Below are positions 45,080-54,043 of a stretch of 64,000 nucleotides of DNA, piece after piece. Each line of letters starts with the position of its first letter. Within the stretch, counting starts at the first letter, position 1. The translations under genes were made by a program, and so were the position numbers. A model generated the notes under the pieces. That model was not told the origin of the DNA. It worked only from the letters and a program-made list of their open reading frames with translations, and made no database searches. The stretch is taken from positions 434,001-498,000 of the forward strand of contig NZ_JAFEWE010000003.1 in the NCBI RefSeq assembly GCF_017355785.1, in the 5' to 3' direction. Source of the DNA: Desertivirga arenae (lineage in GTDB: Bacteria; Bacteroidota; Bacteroidia; Sphingobacteriales; Sphingobacteriaceae).

Positions 45080-45490
45080 TTAGTCCTGATCAAAGAAGAC
45101 CCCGTGAGCAGGAACAAAGTGAATCACTTTAGCAAGCAAATACTCCTCTACTGTTTGTAGTAGTACATTGATATTAAGAGGTTTCACGAGAAAATCGTCC
45201 GCACCAATATGGTGAATACTGGAGTAAGTAGTGGAAGTTTCAAGTAAAAGTATAGTAGGGATATTTGTTGCAAAATCATCCAGCTTCAGCTCTTTGGAAA
45301 TGCTTGTACCTGTACGTCTTCCAACTTTATTACCTACCAATATAAGTTGAGGCTGATACTTTCTTATTTCTGCTATAAGATCATTCCCAGAAGTGTTAGT
45401 GATAATATCATATCCTTCTGCAACTAATACCATTTCGAGGAAATCTAAAGTATCTCTGTCCTGATCAATAGCGTAAATACATTTTGCCAT
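45080..45490 (-). CDS. Degenerate (pseudo-)receiver-domain protein
   Basis: A stand-alone CheY-like protein of 136 aa with the (beta/alpha)5 pattern of receivers. The N-terminal acidic pocket is present (Asp9 and Asp11 in AIDQD), Thr85 sits at the switch threonine position (LLLETS) and the conserved Lys103 is kept in DFLVKPLN. The strand that normally ends in the phospho-acceptor aspartate reads PQLILVGNK, giving Gly53 instead of Asp. It cannot be phosphorylated in the usual way and may sense by binding alone. There is no output domain and no histidine kinase nearby. It is divergent from the GH28 gene. Confidence 0.82.
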   Translation of the reverse strand: MAKCIYAIDQDRDTLDFLEMVLVAEGYDIITNTSGNDLIAEIRKYQPQLILVGNKVGRRTGTSISKELKLDDFATNIPTILLLETSTTYSSIHHIGADDFLVKPLNINVLLQTVEEYLLAKVIHFVPAHGVFFDQD

Positions 45491-45690
45491 GTCCCTATTC
45501 TAAATTGTATCATAGATTACGGATAAAATAAACAAAGGGTTACCTGGTTTAGAAATAAAATCACAAAAACTCTAAGTTGATACAGCACCGTCTGGATAAA
45601 AATTGCTACTAAAATGTTACTGCAATTTTCCGGATAACATTATGCAGCTGGACAAATGGCTGGCATATTTGTAATATAAAACATAAAAAA

Positions 45691-45704
45691 TCTAAGAACT
45701 TAGA
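45691..45704. promoter_or_regulatory. Palindrome adjoining the GH28 start codon
   Basis: TCTAAG-AA-CTTAGA is a perfect 14-bp inverted repeat ending 1 nt before the ATG. It may be a repressor site or a weak stem that hides the start of translation. Confidence 0.45.
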
Positions 45705-45705
45705 A

Positions 45706-47037
45706 ATGAACATTAATAAATCAGTTGGCCTTCTTGGCTTTTCATTTATTTTGATGGCCAACTCAAATGCTGGGAACATCTCTAAAATATCCGTCACCAC
45801 TCAGTCTATCGTTAATAAAGCTGACAAAACCTATAACATTGCCGAGCATGGGGCAATCGGAGATAGTAAAACCTTAAACACAAAAAGTATTCAGAATCTG
45901 ATTGATAAGTGCTCGGAAAACGGAGGAGGTACAATTGTTATACCCCAAGGTGTATTCTTGAGTGGGTCTCTTTTCCTTAAACCGGGCGTCAATATTGAAT
46001 TGAAGGCAGGGGCAGTGTTAAAGGGCTCTACGGATATTAACGACTATGTAAAACTTAACACCAGAATAGAAGGCCACTTCGAGCCCTGGAGGGCAGCTCT
46101 TCTTAATGGAGACAAGGTAGATCATCTTCGTATTAGTGGCCCAGGTACGCTCGACGGTAGCGGTGAGCCTTTTTACAAGGAATTTTACGGAAGGAGAGAA
46201 AAAGATAAAAAGACAACTAACCTCAGTGTAGAAAGACCAAGGTTAACCTTTATTCAAAACTCCAAAGATGTTAAGATCACTGGGGTTAAGTTTTTGAACT
46301 CTGGATTCTGGAACTTACACATCTATCGATGCCAGAATGCTTCTGTCGAGAACTGCAGCTTCATCGCTCCTTCCGGCCCAACTCCCAACCGCGGTCCCAG
46401 TTCTGATGGCATAGATGTAGACAGCAGCCAGGATATTACGATAAAGGGATGTTATTTTTCTGTGGGGGATGACTGCATTGCTCTGAAAGGATCAAAAGGG
46501 CCATTTGCAATGCAGGATATGGATAGTCCTGCTGTTGAACGCGTTCATATCTCCGATTGCGTTTACGCTGCAGGTGGAGGAATTGTAACCTTTGGAAGTG
46601 AAGCTACTATAGTTCGGGATGTAGAAGTGAAAAATTGTACTACAATGGGTCCAACAGTCTTACGACTTAAACTCCGTCCTGATACCCCTCAGCAATACGA
46701 AAATATTAGCATAAGCAATATTACCATGGAAAACGGTGGTGTGATTTTCAAAGTATCACCCTGGACCCAGTACTTCGACCTCAAAGGGCAGGAACCCCCT
46801 AAGGCATTAGTCAGGAATATAAGTATTACTAAAGTGCGTGGATCAGGAAATTCTTTTGGACAAGTTATAGGGCATGAAAGAGCAACTATCGAGAATATTG
46901 TGGTGAAAGATGTAGAGGTAAAACTCAAAAGCAATGAATTCGAGGTTGGAAATGTAACGGGACTTGAGTTTAAAAAAGTTAAAGTAAATGGTGCTAAAAC
47001 GGCAAGTCCACAGGCTAATTCGAAGCAGTTAAAATAG
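45706..47037 (+). CDS. GH28 polygalacturonase-like enzyme
   Basis: Exported right-handed beta-helix hydrolase that cleaves alpha-1,4-galacturonan or rhamnogalacturonan; 443 aa with a signal peptide (1-22). Acid motifs are present: DGIDVDS (Asp237 at the NTD position) and the aspartate pair Asp255-Asp256 in GDDCIALKG. The usual GHG motif is replaced by AGGGIVTFGSEA (about 289-300), so the canonical catalytic-site His is missing; the RIK motif is replaced by RLKLR (320-324). This may be a diverged subfamily rather than a dead enzyme. A palindrome abuts the ATG. It sits divergent from the pseudo-receiver and convergent with DUF4450. Confidence 0.85.
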   Translation: MNINKSVGLLGFSFILMANSNAGNISKISVTTQSIVNKADKTYNIAEHGAIGDSKTLNTKSIQNLIDKCSENGGGTIVIPQGVFLSGSLFLKPGVNIELKAGAVLKGSTDINDYVKLNTRIEGHFEPWRAALLNGDKVDHLRISGPGTLDGSGEPFYKEFYGRREKDKKTTNLSVERPRLTFIQNSKDVKITGVKFLNSGFWNLHIYRCQNASVENCSFIAPSGPTPNRGPSSDGIDVDSSQDITIKGCYFSVGDDCIALKGSKGPFAMQDMDSPAVERVHISDCVYAAGGGIVTFGSEATIVRDVEVKNCTTMGPTVLRLKLRPDTPQQYENISISNITMENGGVIFKVSPWTQYFDLKGQEPPKALVRNISITKVRGSGNSFGQVIGHERATIENIVVKDVEVKLKSNEFEVGNVTGLEFKKVKVNGAKTASPQANSKQLK

Positions 47038-47046
47038 CGATACGAA

Positions 47047-47080
47047 GTCAAGGGCCCCATTGGAACTTTGGGCCCTTGAC
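47047..47080. terminator. Bidirectional terminator between GH28 and DUF4450 genes
   Basis: A perfect 11-bp GC-rich stem (GTCAAGGGCCC / GGGCCCTTGAC) with a 12-nt loop, lying 9 nt after the GH28 stop and 8 nt from the DUF4450 stop. Confidence 0.8.
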
Positions 47081-47087
47081 CTTGTAG

Positions 47088-50000
47088 TTATTTAACTAGC
47101 GTTACTGCCATTAAACCTATTACAACATCATTAGTAAGCGTTTTTAGTCGCAACTCCTTAAGCTCTTTATCTGGATTTAAAGGCAGATCCAGCACTGTTC
47201 CTGCTCCTCCATCAATAGCATAATTTGAATACCCTTTTATAGTGCTAAAATTTCTAAATTCTCTTGTGATTTCCCCGGTTTTAAGATAAACACGATATGG
47301 TTTGGGAGCTCCTGTTTTAAAAGCGAAACTATCGGTAAAATAGTCCTGTTCAATTGGCCACCATGTTTCGGGATTTCTTAGTGCCAGTCTCTCGAAACTT
47401 CCATCCTTATAGATCAGCACCAACTCACCATTATCCATTTGTGTTTGCATAGGATTGGTAGAGCCGGCCATTAAAAAGTAAGCATGAGAAGATTTTCCTT
47501 TTAAAGGAATACTTATTGAATCAGGATAGTTGTCCCATTTTGAAGTGAAAACAATATTTTTGGCCCCTGTTTGAGAAGGCGTCGCAAAAGAAACACCATT
47601 TGGTAATACTACTTGACTTTTTTCTCCTGCAGCTGCTCTTAAACCAGTATCGTCGACATTAGCATCAATTAATGGATAACACCAGTTGCCAATTCCTTGC
47701 CATGGAAGTTGCAGTGTTGGCCCTTGTGGGCGGGGACTTAGGTACTTATTCTTGAAAATGTTCGTTACCTTATCATTAAAGACCTTATTTAGCTCAACGT
47801 TCCGGACCTCCTTTAGTAAAGGTTTTACTGCCCAATTACTAATCTTGGTTTGTGTTGCTTTGCCTTCATAGTCGAAGCGAACGGCATTTGTTCCAGAAGT
47901 AAGAAAATTATCACCTAATGATAACGAAATTGAGTCGCCACTACCCAAAATTAATTCTTTTTGAAAGGCCTTTTTACCATAGTTAAGGGTCAACCTCCCG
48001 TGTATAGCCTTTCCATTATTTCTCAGCTTAAGGGATATAGCTGGAGAACTTTGTTCTTGGTCTGCAATTATCTCTACCCGCTCTTTAACCCTCGCGTTGA
48101 TCGGTCGATACCAGGAGAACACTCCCTGAGTGTTTTTTATAAATACCGTTTTATTACCAGACGAACTGAAAGTATATTCACCCTCATTTCCATATTTTAG
48201 AGCCTTCTGTGGGTCCTCAATTAACATACCCTTAATCCCTGCCACTTTGTTAAAAGCCTCCCCTATCACAGCGTCCACAAATAATGGCTTAACAATCTCT
48301 TTTCCCTCCCACTCTACGGTGATCTCAAACTTTGGAGCTTTTGTCGACGCAATTTCAACTTCCGGATATCCGACAGTTCCATCTATCGCCTTCCAGTCAG
48401 TTTTCACTCCGTTAATGGTAACAGACTTTATTTTATCCTTCCATGCCCTTAGTTGCAATTTCAGATTTAACATTTTAGGATAAGCCTGGCTTATTGCATA
48501 GATATCTTTATCACCTTGTCTTTTGAAATCCAAACTTGTTGTAGATACTGAGAAGGAAGCATGATCCCATTCAAAGGGGAAGCCGGGCTTTATTGTTAAG
48601 GTATCGGAAAGCACATTCGGCCTGATCCCGAATAGGCCTTCTGTCAAAGAGCGGGCAGCCATACCCACAGGATCTCCAAAATCCCGGTATAGTTCTCCGC
48701 GAATAGCATCATAAAAAGACAGCTGTTCAAAACCTCCGGGACTTGAACTGAGATACATACTTTCCAAAATATTGCTTCGCCATAGATGATAAGCTTCTTC
48801 TGGCCGTCCCCCTTGCCAGTAAGCCAACGCAGTATGAAGTACCTCTGCCAATGCAACGTTATTTAACGACCAGTCATAGGGCTGCCAGTTAGTTGTGGAC
48901 AATGTGTAAAGAGTTTTTTCTTCCAGGCCATTAGCCTGGATGGGTATATGTGGTATTTCTGTGTCAATGTACCGCAGGGCCTGATAAGCTTGAAGTCGAT
49001 TAGGAACGTCAGAGTCCAGTGCATGATAAATACTCCAAAGACCAGGAGAAGGATGCGTCAATTTCAACCCTAACAGATCTTTATATTCTGCATAGGTACC
49101 TTTAGCTGGCAACCAGAGATTCCTGTTAATGGCAATTAATATTTTTCCGGCTTCCTCTTTATACGGCCGGGGATCTTCTCCTACTATTGAAGCAAGCTTC
49201 GCAGCTAACTTGTTTGCCCGGTAGTTATAGGCAGATGAGTGCGTTACCCCTCCACCGCTATATTGTAATGCATCACTGGCCCAAATTGCAGCATAAGCAT
49301 CATACAGCCCATCCCCATCATTATCAAAGTTTCTTTTTTCCCAGGCAAGATGGCGCTTAAGCGCAGGCCACATCTCTTTTATAAACTGAATATCGCCTGT
49401 ATAGTTAAAATGAGTTAAGAGCTGATCAAAAAAGACCAGGTTCATATCATAATGATGGGGTTTAGTATTATCATTAGGATTACGCGAAATATAACCACTA
49501 CTAAAAACTGAAGTTCCCATTTTCTCCTGATGTCTAGCAAGATGCAGGGCGGTATCCATAACCACAGGTCCGGTTTCAGGACTTATTACCTGAGAGTTTG
49601 CATAGCTGCTGAAGTGGGCTCTGGCACGGTCAGATAAACCGAGAACATCTGCCACATACGGACCTCTCCACGCATTTAACCGCATCCTCCAGGCTATCGC
49701 GCCATGCAAATAGGTGGGGTACTCCCAAATACCATCCTCAGCCATAGAAAGAGCAGCCCCTAAAGTATTTAGGTAAGGATCGGGAGTATTAATTTTCACA
49801 CGCTCTGCTGTCTCTTTCCTCTTTCTTTCAGCTGTTTCGAAAGTCTCAGCCAGAGCTTTATACTGGTATATTTTGTTGTTAGAAGGGTTTTGAACAGAGA
49901 AGTAATAATCTTTGTCTGCGCTAACCGGAATACGTCCAACCAGCAACGGGCTCTTTTTAGCAGAGGAATTTAACAGGTCTAAAGGAGTTGAAAGATTGGT

Positions 50001-50756
50001 AGCATCTCCAGTTTTAAGGGTAGTCACATCTGGAAATAAACCTGTAAGTTGCTTTTTTTCGGATGTTGTTCCTTTTTCTTTCGACTTGTCGGGAAAATGA
50101 TCAATTTCATATCGTTCGGTTTCCGATAACACTTTCCCCTTTCCATAGAAAAGGGTGAATGTATTCTTAGAAAGATTGAAAATGTTGTCTTCACAGTACT
50201 CCGGTTTCAGATAGAAGGATGACTCCGGATCTGCTCCGATATCACCATCCCGGGAGAATTTCTTACCTGTAGCACCTCCAAAAGCCGCTACAAGATGCAG
50301 TCCCCTGCCTATACCTTTTGCGGTTGCTTTTACTATAACACCTTCGGCATCAGCCCTTGCAATTACAGATAGTTTTAGTTCTCCTTCACCTATTAAAGGA
50401 TCTTTGATAGTATACAGCATACTACCTGGCCTGTATCGTGTTTCAATCTTAGCTGCATTAATAAGCCACTTGCTTTGATTTCCATTAATGATCCCAAATT
50501 TCAGGTTGCCTCCCATGCCTGGCATATAAAGAGCAAATTCTGGTAAATCACCCGCTTCCACCCTAAAAGCTGTGTTAGTTCCGTACAAAGCTCTGTTAAA
50601 GCGTTTCTTACCATTTACTAGAACGAAATCTCCACCATCCGGACGGTAATGAACTTCCCTTTGCACGCCATGCCAAAGTCTAGGAGCGGTTTGAGCAAAA
50701 GCAACATTGCCTGTTAAAGCAATTGCGACAATTATTGAAAGACGTTTAAAAACCAT
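47088..50756 (-). CDS. DUF4450-domain protein, probable large exported glycan-active enzyme
   Basis: A 1,222-aa exported protein with a signal peptide (MVFKRLSIIVAIALTGNVAFAQ). The N-terminal beta-rich DUF4450 region (about 25-340) opens with RLWHGVQREVHYRPDGGDFVL, which I recognise as family-typical. It is followed by a helical (alpha/alpha)6-like region (about 360-700) with KRHLAWEKRNFDNDGDGLYDAYAA and several Trp-rich segments like those of glycoside hydrolases. The C-terminal 500 residues are beta-sandwich and carbohydrate-binding-like. Its place beside GH28 and PL10 suggests it acts on pectic side chains, but no catalytic residues are established. No signs of frameshift. Substrate unknown. 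Confidence 0.82.
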   Translation of the reverse strand: MVFKRLSIIVAIALTGNVAFAQTAPRLWHGVQREVHYRPDGGDFVLVNGKKRFNRALYGTNTAFRVEAGDLPEFALYMPGMGGNLKFGIINGNQSKWLINAAKIETRYRPGSMLYTIKDPLIGEGELKLSVIARADAEGVIVKATAKGIGRGLHLVAAFGGATGKKFSRDGDIGADPESSFYLKPEYCEDNIFNLSKNTFTLFYGKGKVLSETERYEIDHFPDKSKEKGTTSEKKQLTGLFPDVTTLKTGDATNLSTPLDLLNSSAKKSPLLVGRIPVSADKDYYFSVQNPSNNKIYQYKALAETFETAERKRKETAERVKINTPDPYLNTLGAALSMAEDGIWEYPTYLHGAIAWRMRLNAWRGPYVADVLGLSDRARAHFSSYANSQVISPETGPVVMDTALHLARHQEKMGTSVFSSGYISRNPNDNTKPHHYDMNLVFFDQLLTHFNYTGDIQFIKEMWPALKRHLAWEKRNFDNDGDGLYDAYAAIWASDALQYSGGGVTHSSAYNYRANKLAAKLASIVGEDPRPYKEEAGKILIAINRNLWLPAKGTYAEYKDLLGLKLTHPSPGLWSIYHALDSDVPNRLQAYQALRYIDTEIPHIPIQANGLEEKTLYTLSTTNWQPYDWSLNNVALAEVLHTALAYWQGGRPEEAYHLWRSNILESMYLSSSPGGFEQLSFYDAIRGELYRDFGDPVGMAARSLTEGLFGIRPNVLSDTLTIKPGFPFEWDHASFSVSTTSLDFKRQGDKDIYAISQAYPKMLNLKLQLRAWKDKIKSVTINGVKTDWKAIDGTVGYPEVEIASTKAPKFEITVEWEGKEIVKPLFVDAVIGEAFNKVAGIKGMLIEDPQKALKYGNEGEYTFSSSGNKTVFIKNTQGVFSWYRPINARVKERVEIIADQEQSSPAISLKLRNNGKAIHGRLTLNYGKKAFQKELILGSGDSISLSLGDNFLTSGTNAVRFDYEGKATQTKISNWAVKPLLKEVRNVELNKVFNDKVTNIFKNKYLSPRPQGPTLQLPWQGIGNWCYPLIDANVDDTGLRAAAGEKSQVVLPNGVSFATPSQTGAKNIVFTSKWDNYPDSISIPLKGKSSHAYFLMAGSTNPMQTQMDNGELVLIYKDGSFERLALRNPETWWPIEQDYFTDSFAFKTGAPKPYRVYLKTGEITREFRNFSTIKGYSNYAIDGGAGTVLDLPLNPDKELKELRLKTLTNDVVIGLMAVTLVK

Positions 50757-51071
50757 GGTTACTGATACTTGCTTTCCAACTGCAGCCAGTCAGAACAGCA
50801 ATGAAAATTAGTTTAATTTTTGGATAGTAGTGCACAGGTAAAACCCAAGCTTTACAGCAAAAATCGAAGAATCCGACGGTTTTCCTAACAGATATGAAGA
50901 GTGTAAAGCTTATTTTACTTAAGCTCTTTTAGATGCAAATTAAACTTCCCTTCTATTCCAGCCTATCGCAAGTAAACAGACGTTGAAAGAGCATTGGCTT
51001 TTATTTCCATATATGATGAACTCGAAATTCAAGAAATACAGAAATATTAGCCATAAAGTCTATGGTTGACC
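50757..51071. other. 315-bp gap upstream of the DUF4450 gene
   Basis: The gap separates dinB and DUF4450, both on the minus strand. No ORF over 18 codons, no hairpin of note and no CAAAnnTA (minus-strand -7) match was found. A promoter for DUF4450 is expected here but not identified. Confidence 0.4.
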
Positions 51072-52175
51072 TTAGAAAAGACGTAACTGTCCGGTAAGCG
51101 GATCTTTTTCCTTGATATCAGGATTAGGAAAACCAGATATTGAAATTCCCAGAAGGCGCACTTTTTGATCCTCACTGTAGGTGGAGGCTAAAAGCTCCTT
51201 CGCAGTTGATGCAATAGTTAACAAATCGTCCATAGGAAGTACGAGCGATCTGTTCCGTGTGATCTGTTTAAAGTCGCTATATTTAATTTTGACTGTAATA
51301 GTTCTTCCCTTTAAACCCTTTTTCTTCAACCGTTCGCACACCAACCGAGCAATACGATCAATTTCAGCCTCCATTTCCTCCAGGGAGCTGAGATCATAGG
51401 GAAATGTATCTTCTGCGGCAAGAGACTTTGTTTCACGATGAGGCTGAACTTGCCGGTTATCAATTCCTCTTACAATGTCGTAATAGAATTTTCCCTGCTT
51501 GCCGAAATGTCTTTGTAGCTCAGCTTCCGACAAGGCTTTAAGATCGCTACCGTAGAACAAACCTAGCTTCATCATTTTAGCTGCAGTTACCTTCCCTACG
51601 CCATAGAACTTCTCGACAGGAAGCTTCTCCATAAATATCTCTATGGAAGACGGACCTATAAAAGTTAATCCATCCGGTTTGTTAATATCAGAAGCAATCT
51701 TTGCAACAAACTTATTGATAGAAACACCAGCAGAAGCAGTCAGCTGAAGTTCGCTTTTTATTGCTTCCTTTATCTGTTTAGCAATGTCAAGTGCTGATCC
51801 GATCCCCAGCTTATCCTTTGTGACGTCCAAATAAGCTTCATCAAGAGATAAGGGTTCAATCAGATCAGTGTAACGGTAAAAGATTTCCCGTATCTTTTGA
51901 GATACAGACTTATAGACTTCAAAACGGGGACGGACAAAAATCACGTGTGGACAAAGTCGCAAGGCCTGTTTAGAAGCCATCGCCGACCTGATTCCAAACT
52001 TTCTGGCTTCATAACTCGCCGTTGCTACCACACCTCCTCTACCTTCCGGAGATCCTCCAACCGCAATTGGCTTGCCTCGATATTCTGGATTATCCCTCTG
52101 TTCAACCGAAGCATAAAAGGCATCCATATCAATATGAATAATCTTACGATGTGGAACTTTGGGAGAGGAGGTCAT
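51072..52175 (-). CDS. dinB: DNA polymerase IV
   Basis: Y-family translesion polymerase; error-prone, cytoplasmic, recruited by the sliding clamp. The 367 aa include the palm metal ligands Asp16 (HIDMDAFYASVEQ) and Asp112-Glu113 (LSLDEAYLDVT), the helix-hairpin-helix thumb (KFYGVGKVTAAKMMKLG) and the little-finger domain. The last residues, QLRLF (363-367), form a clamp-binding motif. A -7 box (TATATTTG) ends 5 nt before the ATG. No LexA-type operator was seen. Single gene. Confidence 0.97.
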   Translation of the reverse strand: MTSSPKVPHRKIIHIDMDAFYASVEQRDNPEYRGKPIAVGGSPEGRGGVVATASYEARKFGIRSAMASKQALRLCPHVIFVRPRFEVYKSVSQKIREIFYRYTDLIEPLSLDEAYLDVTKDKLGIGSALDIAKQIKEAIKSELQLTASAGVSINKFVAKIASDINKPDGLTFIGPSSIEIFMEKLPVEKFYGVGKVTAAKMMKLGLFYGSDLKALSEAELQRHFGKQGKFYYDIVRGIDNRQVQPHRETKSLAAEDTFPYDLSSLEEMEAEIDRIARLVCERLKKKGLKGRTITVKIKYSDFKQITRNRSLVLPMDDLLTIASTAKELLASTYSEDQKVRLLGISISGFPNPDIKEKDPLTGQLRLF

Positions 52176-52180
52176 CCTTA

Positions 52181-52188
52181 CAAATATA
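52181..52188 (-). promoter_or_regulatory. -7 promoter box of dinB
   Basis: TATATTTG on the minus strand matches TAnnTTTG and ends 5 nt before the dinB ATG, implying almost no leader. Confidence 0.55.
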
Positions 52189-52358
52189 GAGTGATTTGTA
52201 ATAAATACTCTCGCAAATACTCTTCGGCTGACCGGGCCAAATTCGTCAGAGGTATTTTGATAAGAAAAAAAAGAAGATTTATCCCTATTTACTATAAAGA
52301 TATATTGAAGTTTAGTAGATCGTACTCTTATGAGGTAAGGGCTACGTCTGGAAGAACT

Positions 52359-52622
52359 TTACTCAACTATTAATACTTGCAGACTTAATGCTTCAATCCT
52401 TTTTTTCTCGCGAACTACAAATTTCAGCTTGCGGCAAATTTCAAACTCTTCCAATTCTTCAAAACGTTTTAGATCAGCAACAATATCCTCGACCGACATA
52501 TCAAACATCATGTGCAAGAAATCTTCTTTGCTAAAAAAACGAAATGCAGAAATAGCCCCGTGCGAGTATGCAAGAATTGAATGAGAGATCTTCTTAGGAT
52601 GAGCATCTAGTTTAATGGCCAT
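52359..52622 (-). CDS. Small hypothetical protein
   Basis: An 87-aa soluble protein starting MAIKLDAHPKKISHS. It is helical and charged (DIVADLKRFEELEEFEICRKLKF), with no signal peptide or membrane segment and no motif I recognise. It has an ATG start and lies 183 bp upstream of dinB on the same strand. Coding status is supported only by an uninterrupted frame and sensible composition. Confidence 0.55.
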   Translation of the reverse strand: MAIKLDAHPKKISHSILAYSHGAISAFRFFSKEDFLHMMFDMSVEDIVADLKRFEELEEFEICRKLKFVVREKKRIEALSLQVLIVE

Positions 52623-52828
52623 GTTTCAAATAGTAGATTGTTGTTTACTACGAGAATAGGAGTACAGGGTTTCAGAAAAACAAAAGAAGACTTTCTTTTA
52701 ATTCATTGGTTAAAAAGTTTTCAACACCGATAACGAAAAACACAATAAATCACTGAAATACAACGGATAGCTGAGTTAACAAAGGATAGTAATCGCAACG
52801 TGGTTAATCGGACCTTGAAACTATGCAA

Positions 52829-54043
52829 TTATGCTTTATTACTTAAATTGATCTCCTTTAGCATTTTGCCTGATAAAAATAAAAGCGCAAGACCTGCTAC
52901 ACCGAGAGCCCCCCACAGCATAGGTGAAAAGTCTTTACTTTTTTTAGCAGCAACTGCTTTAAAGTAAGAATTTCGTTGCAGGGGTAAGTGTTGAACATCT
53001 ATTACTTTATTCAGGCTTTCCTTAGTAAAGTATTTCAAATCGTAATCGGGAATTGAAGCCGTAGGATTCCCCGTGAGAATAAGATAGTCACCCCCTTTCT
53101 CGAGATATGCAAGGATAGTTCTATTTAAACTGGAGGCTTGAACATCAGCAATTTCTAATGCAGGATTATCGCCATTATTTATAACAAGTTTTAACTCCTT
53201 AGATTTTGCGGACAGACTTATTGCATTTTCCATATCTGAACTCAATTGTCCTTCTGAAATTTCTATAAACCCTGTGCCCCTTTTCTCTAAGATCTTAAAC
53301 TCTCTTTTATAAAACTTTGGACTAGTTACTTTAACTATCAATCTGTCAACTTTATATCTCTCGTTAAATGCCAGGTTAACATAAGTATTCCTATCACTAC
53401 TATCCTTGCTTATCCACTTTAGTGGTAACCCAGTAAAAGAAGGAGCCTTATTATAATCCCTGAAAACACCAACACGCATCAGATTTAAAGGGCTTTTATG
53501 ACTATTATAAATTTGCAACTTATAATACTTGTAACCTGAGACAGGAAAACTTAAGGTTTCGTAATGATTGTCCTTATCCAACACCTCGGTAGGCTGCAAC
53601 AGTATATCCTCGTCTAAGGCAAACCACTTTTTTCCATCATCACTACCTGACAGATCTGCTTTCCGAGCCACCCTTGTGTTTTTGATATTTAACCAAAGCC
53701 TGTTAATTACCCCTGCTTCCCCGTTCTCTATAATAAGAGAAGTTGTACTATCAGTTTCTAAATTGCTTACAATACGAAAGGGTCGAAACTCTGCTCCCGT
53801 CTGGGACAAACTTGTTTCAGAAACAAAGGCGATAAATTTACTCTTCTTGTTTAGAATCCTGATATCAGAAAGATCAATTCTCGATTTTGCAATTAAAGCT
53901 GGGCTAATTGTTATTCTGTAAAAACCGTCAGAGGGTACTTGTTTTACTTTGGCACTAAACATAAAGTCTTGTTGTGCATTGGCTGCTTTAGAATTAAGGA
54001 GTACCAGCACCAAAAAAAGATTAATCCTCAACCTGTTTCTCAT
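52829..54043 (-). CDS. DUF3999 family membrane-anchored protein
   Basis: A 404-aa exported protein: signal peptide (to ANAQ, residues 21-24), a large beta-rich extracytoplasmic region, and one C-terminal helix (about 373-395, MLWGALGVAGLALLFLSGKML) followed by a short basic tail. This topology and the discoidin-like strands (GSDDGKKWFALDEDIL) match DUF3999, a family usually found next to DUF2339. Its ATG lies 23 nt inside the DUF2339 gene, so the two are translationally coupled. Function unknown; a periplasmic sensor or ligand-binding role for the DUF2339 partner is a guess. Confidence 0.78.
   Translation of the reverse strand: MRNRLRINLFLVLVLLNSKAANAQQDFMFSAKVKQVPSDGFYRITISPALIAKSRIDLSDIRILNKKSKFIAFVSETSLSQTGAEFRPFRIVSNLETDSTTSLIIENGEAGVINRLWLNIKNTRVARKADLSGSDDGKKWFALDEDILLQPTEVLDKDNHYETLSFPVSGYKYYKLQIYNSHKSPLNLMRVGVFRDYNKAPSFTGLPLKWISKDSSDRNTYVNLAFNERYKVDRLIVKVTSPKFYKREFKILEKRGTGFIEISEGQLSSDMENAISLSAKSKELKLVINNGDNPALEIADVQASSLNRTILAYLEKGGDYLILTGNPTASIPDYDLKYFTKESLNKVIDVQHLPLQRNSYFKAVAAKKSKDFSPMLWGALGVAGLALLFLSGKMLKEINLSNKA

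Noticed and set aside
51897-52373. 158-codon plus-strand frame opposite dinB and its promoter
   Set aside because: Most of it is antisense to dinB; composition is not coding-like (rich in Arg, Ser and Tyr).
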